15,937 nt of DNA from Neorhizobium sp. UBA7851 (GCA_002500765.1 DLSX01000093.1:1-15937); one strand, 5' to 3'. Shown: positions 1-7,631, counted from the first letter of the stretch. Made by a program: numbers and translations. Notes: a model not told the origin generated them from the sequence alone.

Positions 1-1367
1 GCCGGGCCGGTGAATTTCAGGATCGATTCGTCGACGCCTGCGGTCTTCACTATGCAGCCGTCGAGCGCGATGTTGCCGTAGAGGACGGCAAGGCCGCCAT
101 CCTTGGAGAACGGATGTTCCACCGAGCGGATGACACCCTTTTCGCCGTCGGCATCCAGATCATCCCAGCGCGAGGACTGGGAGAAGGCAACCTGGGTGGG
201 AACGCCGCCGGGAGCGGCCTTAAAGAATTCGCGGACAGTTTCCGAATTGGTGCGGGTGATGTCCCAGCGGTCGATGGCATCGCCAAGCGTCGGCTCATGA
301 ACCGTGGAGCAATCACGGTTGATCAGGCCGCCACGATCGAGTTCGCCCAGAATACGCATAATGCCGCCGGCGCGGTGTACATCTTCCATGTGAACGTCCT
401 GCTTGGCAGGCGCTACCTTGGACAGGCACGGCACCTTGCGCGACAGACGATCGATGTCTTCCATGCCGAAATCAATGCCGCCTTCATAGGCGGCGGCGAG
501 GATATGCAGGACCGTGTTGGTCGAGCCGCCCATGGCGATATCGAGCGACATGGCGTTCTCGAAAGCCTGCTTGGTGGCGATATTGCGCGGCAGAACGCTT
601 TCGTCACCCTGTTCGTAATAACGGCGGGTGATATCGACGATCAGGTGGCCGGCCTCGACGAAGAGGCGCTTGCGGTCCGAATGGGTGGCGAGCGTCGAGC
701 CGTTGCCCGGCAGCGACAGGCCCAGCGCCTCGGTGAGGCAGTTCATCGAGTTCGCGGTGAACATGCCCGAGCAGGAGCCGCAGGTCGGGCAGGCCGAGCG
801 TTCGATCTCGGCAACGTCGGCATCGGACACCGTGCTGTCGCCAGCCTTGATCATGGCGTCGACCAGATCCAGCTTGATCACCTTGCGGTCGTTGTTGACC
901 ACCTTGACCACCTTGCCCGCTTCCATCGGGCCGCCCGAGACGAACACCACGGGGATGTTCAGGCGCATCGCGGCCATCAGCATGCCCGGGGTGATCTTGT
1001 CGCAGTTCGAAATGCAGACCATGGCGTCGGCGCAGTGGGCGTTGACCATGTATTCGACCGAGTCGGCAATGATTTCGCGCGACGGCAGCGAATAGAGCAT
1101 GCCGTCATGGCCCATGGCGATGCCATCGTCGACGGCGATCGTGTTAAATTCCTTGGCGACACCACCGGCAGCCTCGATCTCGCGGGCGACCAGTTGGCCG
1201 AGGTCCTTCAGGTGAACGTGACCGGGAACGAACTGCGTGAACGAGTTGACCACGGCAATGATCGGCTTGCCGAAATCGCCGTCCTTCATGCCGGTGGCGC
1301 GCCAAAGGCCGCGCGCGCCAGCCATGTTGCGGCCGTGGGTGGTGGTTCTGGAACGATAAACAGGCAT
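1..1367 (-). CDS. ilvD: Dihydroxy-acid dehydratase, 3' end beyond the window
   Basis: IlvD dehydrates 2,3-dihydroxy-acids to 2-keto acids in valine, leucine and isoleucine synthesis, using an Fe-S cluster and Mg2+ in the cytoplasm. About 455 N-terminal residues are present; E. coli IlvD is a little over 600, so the C-terminal quarter lies to the left of base 1. The start ATG (complement of 1365-1367) begins MPVYRSRTTTHGRNMAGARG, nearly identical to E. coli IlvD. Visible landmarks are NSFTQFVPGH (about 41-50), VDDGIAMGH (about 79-87), the cluster cysteine in ISNCDKITPGM (C122), and the CPTCGSCSGM cysteine group (193-202). The reading frame stays open to the window edge. Upstream it faces the hicBA pair across 224 bases; a GGAAAG ribosome-binding site precedes the ATG. 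Identification is very secure. A stand-alone transcription unit is inferred because no other minus-strand gene adjoins it upstream. Confidence 0.97.
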   Translation of the reverse strand, partial: MPVYRSRTTTHGRNMAGARGLWRATGMKDGDFGKPIIAVVNSFTQFVPGHVHLKDLGQLVAREIEAAGGVAKEFNTIAVDDGIAMGHDGMLYSLPSREIIADSVEYMVNAHCADAMVCISNCDKITPGMLMAAMRLNIPVVFVSGGPMEAGKVVKVVNNDRKVIKLDLVDAMIKAGDSTVSDADVAEIERSACPTCGSCSGMFTANSMNCLTEALGLSLPGNGSTLATHSDRKRLFVEAGHLIVDITRRYYEQGDESVLPRNIATKQAFENAMSLDIAMGGSTNTVLHILAAAYEGGIDFGMEDIDRLSRKVPCLSKVAPAKQDVHMEDVHRAGGIMRILGELDRGGLINRDCSTVHEPTLGDAIDRWDITRTNSETVREFFKAAPGGVPTQVAFSQSSRWDDLDADGEKGVIRSVEHPFSKDGGLAVLYGNIALDGCIVKTAGVDESILKFTGP

Positions 1368-1491
1368 GGGTCTTTCCTCACTCGATCAGGCCCATAGTCT
1401 ATCCGCTCCTCGGCGGAGACACAAAAGCCCTATATTGGAATTCTCCTAAACCAACCGCTCATCGCTGTCACTGCCGGTTATCGGCAAATCA

Positions 1492-1511
1492 GTACGGTAC
1501 GGTACGGTTCG
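1492..1511. repeat. Four-copy GTACG pentamer tandem repeat
   Basis: GTACG occurs three times in perfect head-to-tail order, followed by a fourth copy with one change (GTTCG). It lies in the ilvD-hicB divergent intergenic region, about 27 bases upstream of the proposed hicBA -35 box. The 5-base period is half a helical turn. It could be an operator-like array or simply a slippage-prone microsatellite; the sequence does not decide between these. Confidence 0.75.
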
Positions 1512-1537
1512 CATCTCTTCTATTCATTCTCGTAAAA

Positions 1538-1566
1538 TTGTGCAACCAGGTAAGTCTCGCTATAGT
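1538..1566 (+). promoter_or_regulatory. Putative sigma-70 promoter of hicBA
   Basis: A -35-like TTGTGC (1538-1543) and a -10 TATAGT (1561-1566, five of six consensus bases) are separated by exactly 17 bases. Transcription would start near 1573, giving a leader of about 20 bases before the GGGAG ribosome-binding site (1581-1585) and the ATG at 1592. On the other strand a weaker pair, TTGCAC (complement of 1540-1545) and TAGAAG (complement of 1517-1522), also has a 17-base spacer and points to ilvD. The two -35 boxes would overlap. The minus-strand pair is only a possibility. Confidence 0.42.
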
Positions 1567-1591
1567 TCCGCGCGACTTAAGGGAGATCATA

Positions 1592-1840
1592 ATGGCACCA
1601 ATCCTGTCGATCGTCGTGCATGCCACATGGGACGATGAAGCAAATATTTGGGTGGCGACCAGCAATGACATAAATGGCCTTGCCGTCGAGGCGGACACGA
1701 TCGAAGCGCTGGAACCCAAAGTGAAGGCCGCGCTGGCGGACTTGATCGAGTTGAACGGGATCTCCTCACCTTTGAAGGAAATCCCTTTCTACATCATGTC
1801 TGAGCAGCTATCTCGCGTTTCCAATCCGCACGCTGCGTGA
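1592..1840 (+). CDS. HicB-like antitoxin, DUF1902 family
   Basis: This 82-residue protein belongs to the DUF1902 group of HicB-like proteins, known in many bacteria as the antitoxin partner of HicA. The hallmark core is visible: an HATWDDEANIWVATSNDI strand-turn-strand near residues 8-25, then GLAVEADTIEALEPKV, where the helix starts, and a short C-terminal tail. It resembles only the degraded RNase-H-like fold of HicB and has no obvious separate C-terminal DNA-binding domain. The start ATG at 1592 follows GGGAG with six bases between. An in-frame extension to 1538 would run through the proposed promoter and is rejected. The stop TGA abuts the hicA start, so the pair is almost certainly translationally coupled. 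Antitoxin first, toxin second is the common order for DUF1902 pairs. Neutralisation of HicA and autorepression are inferred from the family. Confidence 0.85.
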   Translation: MAPILSIVVHATWDDEANIWVATSNDINGLAVEADTIEALEPKVKAALADLIELNGISSPLKEIPFYIMSEQLSRVSNPHAA

Positions 1841-1842
1841 TC

Positions 1843-2037
1843 ATGGCATCCTACCTTAGACTACTGAAAGAATTGCTTGAGAAGGCGGGTTGTACTTATC
1901 ACCGACCGGGAAAAGGCGATCACGAAATTTGGTACAGTCCGATCACCAAGCGTTATTTTACGGTCGATCATGGGGTAAAATCTCGGCACACTGCCAACGA
2001 AACACTAAAACAGGCAGGTCTGCCAAAGGCCTTCTAG
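1843..2037 (+). CDS. hicA: HicA-family type II toxin (mRNA interferase)
   Basis: HicA toxins are small double-stranded-RNA-binding-fold proteins that cleave mRNA independently of ribosomes until bound by HicB. The 64-residue product starts MASYLRLLKELLEKAGC, has the family loop RPGKGDHEIWYSP with the predicted catalytic His at residue 27, a VDHGVKSRHTANETLK segment matching the conserved C-terminal strand-helix, and ends in QAGLPKAF. Length is normal for HicA. The ATG at 1843 lies two bases after the antitoxin stop; a GTG at 1837 overlapping that stop is an alternative start adding two residues. Base composition is lower in GC than the surrounding genes, with AAA, TTT and ATT codons that are unusual here, consistent with horizontal acquisition. 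The toxin looks intact. It converges on the DUF4112 gene with only two bases between the stop codons. Confidence 0.88.
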   Translation: MASYLRLLKELLEKAGCTYHRPGKGDHEIWYSPITKRYFTVDHGVKSRHTANETLKQAGLPKAF

Positions 2038-2039
2038 AG

Positions 2040-2459
2040 CTACTTCTTGCGCCTTAATTCCCCTGCATCCACGTCGAAATGCTGGAGAATGATATCGAGA
2101 TTACGTCGGTGAGACTTGAAGAACAGGTCGAACAGATCACCCGCAACAGGCACACTGCCGACCACTCCATCCACGGCGACATTCCCCAGCATCTGGACGA
2201 GCTTGTTGGGCGGCACGCCCAAGCGGCGCGCTTCGTTGACGATATAGAGGCCGACCAGCGCACCGCCAGCATCACCCACGAGAGGAATGAGACCGAAGAC
2301 CGAATCGGCTCCGAAGCGGATGCCGGTGCCCGGAATGCGGATCGCGGTATCCATAAGCCGGGCGATGCCATGCAGACGCCGCAGGCGGCGCAGTCTTTCG
2401 ACATGATCCAGATCGTCCTTGACGAACCGCTCGCTGGCGGCATCCCAGGTCTTCGTCAC
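2040..2459 (-). CDS. DUF4112 membrane protein
   Basis: This 139-residue protein of the DUF4112 family has no assigned function. The N-terminal 45 residues are charged and helical (VERLRRLRRLHGIARLMD). The family signature follows: IPGTGIRFGADSVFGLIPLVGDAGG at about 43-67, a hydrophobic stretch ALVGLYIVNEARRLGV, and a second amphipathic-hydrophobic segment with SVPVAGDLFDLFFKSHRRN near the C-terminus. The repeated P-V-G/A-G-D motif (PLVGD and PVAGD) is typical of this family. Two membrane-associated segments are likely. The ATG at 2459 fits the family length. It is transcribed alone, divergent from msrP and convergent with hicA. I see no terminator in the two bases between hicA and this gene, so the two transcripts probably overlap at their 3' ends. 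Confidence 0.85.
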   Translation of the reverse strand: MTKTWDAASERFVKDDLDHVERLRRLRRLHGIARLMDTAIRIPGTGIRFGADSVFGLIPLVGDAGGALVGLYIVNEARRLGVPPNKLVQMLGNVAVDGVVGSVPVAGDLFDLFFKSHRRNLDIILQHFDVDAGELRRKK

Positions 2460-2653
2460 TATCCTTCATTCTCCATCACCGTTTCCAGCTACAAATGAGA
2501 ATCGCCGATGCCGGTTCCAAGATGGACGAGGTATGAAGATGCAGTTTTTCTCACGCAAACGTGGTTCGAAGGAGAATTCCGGCGTCTGTGAAACCGAACA
2601 CTTTGGGATTACGTATAGAGTGAAGAAAGGCATTGCGCCCGAGGAGACATCCC

Positions 2654-3595
<942 letters not shown>

Positions 3596-3597
3596 GC

Positions 3598-4248
3598 ATG
3601 ACTTCCCTGTCGGTTGCCATCCCTGCCCTGCCACGGCGTTATCACGCCGCCAGCATATGGGTGCTTTATGTCGTCGGGCTCTGTCCGGCAGCCTGGTATT
3701 TCTATCAGGCGGCAACCGGCGGGCTCGGCTTCAATCCCGTCAAGGAATTCGAGCACCTTCTCGGCATCTGGGCGTTGCGCCTGATCATCGCGACACTCGT
3801 CGTCACGCCGCTTCGCGACCTTCTGGGCATCAACTGGATAAGATACCGGCGGGCGCTGGGGCTGCTCGCCTTCTATTACGTGCTGATGCATTTCTCCGTT
3901 TATCTGCTGCTCGATCTGCAGCTCAATTTCGGAGCGGTCGGCGGCGATATTGCGCGGCGGCCCTATATCACGATCGGGTTTGCGGCACTGATATTCCTCA
4001 TTCCGCTTGCGGTGACATCCAACAACTGGTCGATCCGCAAGCTCGGGCAAGGCTGGACGAGGCTGCACAAGCTGATCTACCTAATCGCGATCGGCGGTGC
4101 GATCCACTACGTACTGGCGGTCAAATCGGTAACGATGGGACCATTCGTCCATATCGCGCTGATCGGGCTTCTGCTTTTCTACCGCCTGATCCGCCGGCCT
4201 CTGCTCAACTGGAAGCGCGGACGCCAGCCGGCGCGGGTTGCGCGCTGA
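3598..4248 (+). CDS. msrQ: Heme-containing membrane subunit of the MsrPQ system
   Basis: MsrQ (formerly YedZ) is an inner-membrane b-type cytochrome of the ferric-reductase-like superfamily that passes electrons from the respiratory chain or a flavin donor to MsrP. The 216-residue protein shows six hydrophobic segments (about 17-36, 56-72, 85-107, 124-140, 158-176 and 181-198). Candidate heme-ligand histidines lie at H98 (LMHFSVYLLL), H157 (WTRLHKLIYL) and H170 (GGAIHYVLAV). The ATG at 3598 lies two bases downstream of the msrP TGA; a TTG at 3592 overlapping the stop is a weaker alternative. The close coupling indicates stoichiometric synthesis with MsrP. The C-terminus is basic (RRPLLNWKRGRQ), consistent with a cytoplasmic tail. 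No separate promoter or terminator is seen between the two genes. Confidence 0.95.
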   Translation: MTSLSVAIPALPRRYHAASIWVLYVVGLCPAAWYFYQAATGGLGFNPVKEFEHLLGIWALRLIIATLVVTPLRDLLGINWIRYRRALGLLAFYYVLMHFSVYLLLDLQLNFGAVGGDIARRPYITIGFAALIFLIPLAVTSNNWSIRKLGQGWTRLHKLIYLIAIGGAIHYVLAVKSVTMGPFVHIALIGLLLFYRLIRRPLLNWKRGRQPARVAR

Positions 4249-4269
4249 CGTCACTGCCAAGCGACACAT

Positions 4270-4974
4270 TCAGACGGAGCGCGTCAGGCCGCCATCGACC
4301 TTAAGATTCTGGCCTGTAATGTAACCGGCACCTTCCGAGGCAAGGAAGGCCACGGTCGCGGCGATTTCGTCGCTCGTGCCGTAACGCTTCATCGGCACGC
4401 CTTCACGCCGTTCGTCGGTTGCCGGCAGGCTGTCGATCCAACCCGGCAGGACATTGTTCATCCGCACATTATCGACGGCATAGGCATCGGCAAAAATCTT
4501 CGTGTAGGAAGAGAGACCGGCGCGGAACACGGCAGAGGTCGGGAACATGGCCGAGGGCTCGAAGGCCCAGGCGGTGGAGATATTGACGATCGAACCGACC
4601 TTCTGCGCCTGCATGATCGGCGCAACGAAGCGGACCGGGCGGATGACGTTCATCAGATACACGTCGAGGCCCGTATGCCACTGCTCGTCGGTAATCTCGA
4701 TGATCTGTGCGCGGGGGCCGTGGCCGGCGCTGTTGACCAGCACATCGATCCGCCCCCATGCGTCCATGACCGTATCGACCAGTCGCTTGATATCGTCGTT
4801 CGACTGGTTGGAGCCGGTGATGCCGATGCCGCCGAGCTCGCCGGCCAGAGCCTCGCCCTTGCCGGAGGACGAGAGGATGGCGACTTTGAAACCGTCTGCC
4901 GCGAGCTTCCTTGCCGAAGCCGCGCCCATGCCGCTGCCACCCGCCGTTACGATCGCCACTTTTGCTTCCGACAT
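4270..4974 (-). CDS. SDR-family protein with non-canonical active site
   Basis: This 234-residue protein has the short-chain dehydrogenase/reductase Rossmann fold. A nucleotide-binding turn VTAGGSGMG lies at 9-17 (Ala where most members have Gly), followed by NSAG at 81-84 (for NNAG), IVNIST with the Ser of the active site at about 133, and a C-terminal LASEGAGYITGQNLKVDGG block. The usual YxxxK catalytic pair is not present: alignment through the following GL and NNVLPG blocks places F144 and A148 there (FPTSA). The protein is therefore either a reductase with altered chemistry or a binding/regulatory relative; the substrate is unknown. The ATG at 4974 has GAAAGG seven bases upstream; the open frame extending to 5103 invades the next gene and is not used. 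It lies 76 bases downstream of a DUF1801 gene on the same strand, perhaps in one operon. Confidence 0.9.
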   Translation of the reverse strand: MSEAKVAIVTAGGSGMGAASARKLAADGFKVAILSSSGKGEALAGELGGIGITGSNQSNDDIKRLVDTVMDAWGRIDVLVNSAGHGPRAQIIEITDEQWHTGLDVYLMNVIRPVRFVAPIMQAQKVGSIVNISTAWAFEPSAMFPTSAVFRAGLSSYTKIFADAYAVDNVRMNNVLPGWIDSLPATDERREGVPMKRYGTSDEIAATVAFLASEGAGYITGQNLKVDGGLTRSV

Positions 4975-5050
4975 GTCTGCGCCTTTCGATGCTATTGGAT
5001 GGTAATGGGTAACGCGGTGAAGCGACGAACGCCAGCGCGGCATCTGCAAT

Positions 5051-5461
5051 TCAGGAGCGGCTTTTCGCCTTCGCCTTGGATGCATTGAGCGCCGCTGCAG
5101 CACGTATCAATGCGATGAAGGCCTCCTCGTCCATGCCCTCACCTTCGTGCAGATCTATAGCCCGGCGCGCATTGCCCTCAAGGCTCGCGCTGAAGAGCCT
5201 TGTCGGATCCTCAAGCGAAGCGCCTTTGGCGAAGGTCAGCTTGACGACCGCCTTGTAGGTTTCGCCGGTACAGATAATGCCCTGGTTCTCCCAGACAGGC
5301 ACGCCGCGCCATTTCCAGGTCTCGACCACATCGGGAATGGCCTTGTGGATGAGCGACCGAACATGCGCGAGCATCTTTCCACGCCAATCACCGAGTTCGG
5401 CGATCCGTTGGTCTATCAGCGCAGCGGCTTCCGCCGTCTTTCCATCCGCATCGTCCGTCAT
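5051..5461 (-). CDS. DUF1801 domain protein, first of a tandem pair
   Basis: This 136-residue protein belongs to the DUF1801 family, a small soluble alpha/beta fold of unknown function. Visible signature elements are IDQRIAELGDWRGKMLAHVRSLIHKAIPDVVETWKW (written here in part, about residues 16-50), GVPVWENQGIICTGETYK, and the conserved strand-turn VVKLTFAKGASL at about 71-82. A basic low-complexity tail (ALNASKAKAKSRS) ends the protein. The family has been compared with YdeI-like and metal-homeostasis proteins, but no biochemical role can be read from the sequence. It is the downstream member of two adjacent paralogues, nine bases after the other's stop codon. It overlaps the upstream extension of the SDR frame but not the SDR gene proper. 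Confidence 0.85.
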   Translation of the reverse strand: MTDDADGKTAEAAALIDQRIAELGDWRGKMLAHVRSLIHKAIPDVVETWKWRGVPVWENQGIICTGETYKAVVKLTFAKGASLEDPTRLFSASLEGNARRAIDLHEGEGMDEEAFIALIRAAAALNASKAKAKSRS

Positions 5462-5470
5462 GATCGCATC

Positions 5471-5902
5471 CTACAATTTTTCACCCGGCAGCAGGCTCGC
5501 CTGCCTGATCCAGGAACTGAGTTGCGCCTCGTTCCATGCGTCGGTTTCATGGATGTGGAAATAGCGCGTTTCTGCCGTTTTCGAGCTCTCAGGCGGGACA
5601 GGTTCCAGCGACGCTCCGCGGAAGAAGGTCAGCTTCACATATCTGTTGAAGCAGTGGACGCCGAGAAACCAGCCCTGCCCTTCGATACCGTAAAGCGGCG
5701 TGTTCCACTTCACCGCCTTGGCGACACCCGGCGCTGTGCGCATGACAAGATCATCCAGCCTTCGTCCGACATCGCTCTTCCACCCCGGCATGGCGGCGAT
5801 ATAGGCCTGGACGGGTTCGTCACCATATCCCTTGGCGATCTGCGGATTGCCGCCGGACAGGAGTTTCGGCTGTGTGGATCTGGGCGTGGTTTTGTCGGTC
5901 AT
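5471..5902 (-). CDS. DUF1801 domain protein, second of a tandem pair
   Basis: This 143-residue paralogue of the neighbouring gene is also DUF1801. The N-terminal 25 residues are polar and rich in Thr, Ser and Pro. The domain begins around PVQAYIAAMPGWKSDVGRRL and continues through APGVAKAVKWNTPLYGIEG, WFLGVHCFNRYVKLTFFRGA and a C-terminal WIRQASLLPGEKL. The shared motif with the next gene is VKLTFxxGASLE; overall similarity is otherwise modest, so the duplication is old. The ATG at 5902 is preceded by a GGGAGGG purine run ten bases upstream; a longer frame up to 5968 lacks a comparable site. It is the first gene of the minus-strand group DUF1801-DUF1801-SDR and is divergent from the DUF817 gene. 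Function is unknown. Confidence 0.85.
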   Translation of the reverse strand: MTDKTTPRSTQPKLLSGGNPQIAKGYGDEPVQAYIAAMPGWKSDVGRRLDDLVMRTAPGVAKAVKWNTPLYGIEGQGWFLGVHCFNRYVKLTFFRGASLEPVPPESSKTAETRYFHIHETDAWNEAQLSSWIRQASLLPGEKL

Positions 5903-5997
5903 GATATCAGGCCCTCCCTGCCGATCATTTCCGGCTATCATAAAGCCCGAGGTCATTGCGTCCACCATTTATCCCTCGCACTTGTGTTCCTCTTGTC

Positions 5998-6026
5998 TTG
6001 ACAGTGCCAAAATCAAAGTCTCCATT
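5998..6026 (+). promoter_or_regulatory. Candidate promoter for the DUF817 gene
   Basis: A consensus -35 hexamer TTGACA (5998-6003, preceded by C as in the rhizobial CTTGAC preference) is followed after 17 bases by TCCATT (6021-6026), a poor -10 match. Transcription would begin near 6033, about 20 bases before the ATG at 6053 with its GGGGA ribosome-binding site. The -35 box is convincing; the -10 is weak. Confidence 0.35.
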
Positions 6027-6052
6027 CCCGGCGCGAGATCGGGGACAGATAG

Positions 6053-6928
6053 ATGACGACGACAGACACGGCGGCAAGCGGCGGGCGACTTTCGGTTCTG
6101 GATGTCTATCTCTGCGATCTGCGCCCCTGGGGCGAATTGCGCGGGTTTGTGCGCTTCGTGATCGAGTTCCTTTATTTCGGCATCAAGGAGGCGCGGGCCT
6201 GCCTGTTTGCCGGGTTTTTCTTCGTCTCGATCTTTCTGGTGCCCAAAGCCGGACTGCTGGGCCTGCCGCGTTACGACGTGCTGCTCGTCATTGCGCTTGC
6301 GATCCAGTTCTTCATGATCTGGAGCAGGCTGGAAACCTGGGATGAGGCCAAGGCAATCGGCCTGTTTCATATCGTCGGTTTTGCGCTGGAAGTGTTCAAG
6401 ACCTCGGGCAGCATTCAGTCATGGTCCTATCCGGATTTCGCCTATACGAAGGTTCTCGGCGTGCCGCTGTTTTCCGGCTTCATGTATGCCGCCGTCGGCA
6501 GCTACATCATCCAGGCGTGGCGGCTATTCGATTTGCGCATCACCCACCATCCGAGCTACTGGATGGCGACCCTGGTGGCGCTTGCGATCTACGCGAATTT
6601 CTTCACCCACCATTTCATCGGCGATTATCGCTGGTATATCGCCGCCTGTGCGCTCGGGCTCTACGCCCGAACGACCGTCACCTTCAGACCCTATGATCGC
6701 GATCGGAAAATGCCGCTGCTTCTCGCCTTCGTGCTGATAGGCTTCTTCATCTGGCTGGCGGAAAATATTTCCACCTTCTTCGGCATATGGAGCTATCCCA
6801 ATCAGCTCGGCGCCTGGTCGGCCGTGCATATCGGAAAGTGGAGCTCCTGGTCGCTGCTTGTGATCATGACCTTCACGATTGTAGCCCACCTGAAACATAT
6901 CAAGCGGCAGATCCACGTTCCCGAGTGA
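6053..6928 (+). CDS. DUF817 integral membrane protein
   Basis: This 291-residue protein belongs to the DUF817 family of polytopic membrane proteins with no established function. About eight to nine hydrophobic segments are visible, starting around residues 34-60 and ending with a segment near 266-281. Family-specific blocks are AIGLFHIVGFALEVFKT (about 99-115), SWSYPDFAYTKVLGVPLFSG, SGFMYAAVGSYI, and AIYANFFTHHFIGDYRWY (about 178-195) with a conserved His pair. A WLAENISTFFGIWSYP motif occurs near residue 230. The polar and aromatic residues conserved within membrane segments suggest a transporter, a channel or a lipid-active enzyme, but this is speculation. The ATG at 6053 has GGGGA seven bases upstream. 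It stands alone, divergent from the DUF1801 pair and convergent with doxX. Confidence 0.87.
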   Translation: MTTTDTAASGGRLSVLDVYLCDLRPWGELRGFVRFVIEFLYFGIKEARACLFAGFFFVSIFLVPKAGLLGLPRYDVLLVIALAIQFFMIWSRLETWDEAKAIGLFHIVGFALEVFKTSGSIQSWSYPDFAYTKVLGVPLFSGFMYAAVGSYIIQAWRLFDLRITHHPSYWMATLVALAIYANFFTHHFIGDYRWYIAACALGLYARTTVTFRPYDRDRKMPLLLAFVLIGFFIWLAENISTFFGIWSYPNQLGAWSAVHIGKWSSWSLLVIMTFTIVAHLKHIKRQIHVPE

Positions 6929-6945
6929 GCCAATGCCTCAAATGC

Positions 6946-6973
6946 AAAAAGGCCGGCGCCAATGGCCCCGGCC
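6946..6973 (-). terminator. Intrinsic terminator downstream of doxX
   Basis: GGCCGG (6951-6956) pairs with CCGGCC (6968-6973). After one C-C mismatch, GCC (6958-6960) pairs with GGC (6964-6966) around an AAT loop. On the minus strand the stem is followed by five T residues (complement of 6946-6950), the classic arrangement for ending the doxX transcript. On the plus strand there is no T run, so it is a poor terminator for the convergent DUF817 gene. Confidence 0.72.
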
Positions 6974-6991
6974 CTTCCTGCAATCGTGTGC

Positions 6992-7570
6992 CTAGAACCG
7001 CTTCCTGAACAGCAGCCGGTCCAGCGACAGGTAGCCACCGCCAAAGGCTGCGAAGAGGAAGGCACCGCCGGTCCAGAAGAGCGAGTTCTGCTCGGCTTTC
7101 CCCTGCACCTGATGCAGGAATTTCGCACCGCCATCGGCAAGACGCGCCACGCCAGTCGGGGTGAAATAGTCGCTTCCGGCCTTCAGGGCATCGATGCCCG
7201 CCTGGGTCAGGACCGCGTCTCCGTAAGGATAGGCGAAGTGATACCAGAGCGTGACGGCCAGCATGACACCATTGGCAAGTGCGGCAGGGCGGGTGAAAAG
7301 CCCAAGTGCGATCAGAATACCGCCGACCACCTGAAGAAGCGCCAGTGCAGGCGACCAGAGCCAGCCGGGATAGAAGCCGAGATTCTCGACGAAGCCTATC
7401 TGGGCGAAGGGAGCCATAAGCTTCGGCCAGCCTTCCAGAAGCAGCATGCCGCCGATTGCCAACCGGAAAATGCTCCACGCCATCGGCTGTGCAACCTTTT
7501 CATAAAAGCCGCCGAGCGCAGGAATGATCAAGTCTTTACGTTCATTCTCGAATACGGGTGTGTATGCCAT
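6992..7570 (-). CDS. DoxX family membrane protein
   Basis: This 192-residue protein belongs to the DoxX superfamily of four-helix membrane proteins. Relatives act in respiratory thiosulfate/quinone chemistry or in thiol-redox stress complexes; no specific role is assigned here. The N-terminal 30 residues are polar. Hydrophobic segments follow at about 34-52 (SIFRLAIGGMLLLEGWPKLM, with the family G-x-x-K motif), 70-92 (PALALLQVVGGILIALGLFT), 95-110 (ALANGVMLAVTLWYH) and near the C-terminus (FWTGGAFLFAAFGGGYLSL). The C-terminal RLLFRKRF is basic, consistent with a cytoplasmic end. The ATG at 7570 has GAGGGA five bases upstream. It lies 61 bases after the DUF2809 gene on the same strand with no terminator in between, so the two are probably co-transcribed; an intrinsic terminator lies just after its stop. 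Confidence 0.87.
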   Translation of the reverse strand: MAYTPVFENERKDLIIPALGGFYEKVAQPMAWSIFRLAIGGMLLLEGWPKLMAPFAQIGFVENLGFYPGWLWSPALALLQVVGGILIALGLFTRPAALANGVMLAVTLWYHFAYPYGDAVLTQAGIDALKAGSDYFTPTGVARLADGGAKFLHQVQGKAEQNSLFWTGGAFLFAAFGGGYLSLDRLLFRKRF

Positions 7571-7631
7571 CGTCGTCCCTCACAACCCCAATGGTTGATC
7601 CGTTTCGACTTTATGCCGCCCTTGCGTTCCA

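Noticed and set aside
114..1397. Long plus-strand open frame of about 427 codons opposite ilvD
   Set aside because: It is a His/Gly/Val/Asp-rich antisense frame without family similarity, produced by the high-GC codon pattern of ilvD on the other strand.
1472..1486. TGCCG/CGGCA hairpin between ilvD and hicB
   Set aside because: The stem is only five base pairs with a five-base loop and no T run, so it is not distinguishable from chance.
2460..2653. Possible promoter (TATAGA at 2614-2619) for msrP
   Set aside because: The -10-like hexamer has no acceptable -35 at 16-18 bases upstream, so no promoter was annotated. The rest of this gap shows nothing recognisable.
4975..5103. N-terminal extension of the SDR reading frame to 5103
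   Set aside because: The extra 43 residues are Arg/Pro-rich, overlap the end of the DUF1801 gene and lack SDR character; the ATG at 4974 has a proper ribosome-binding site.
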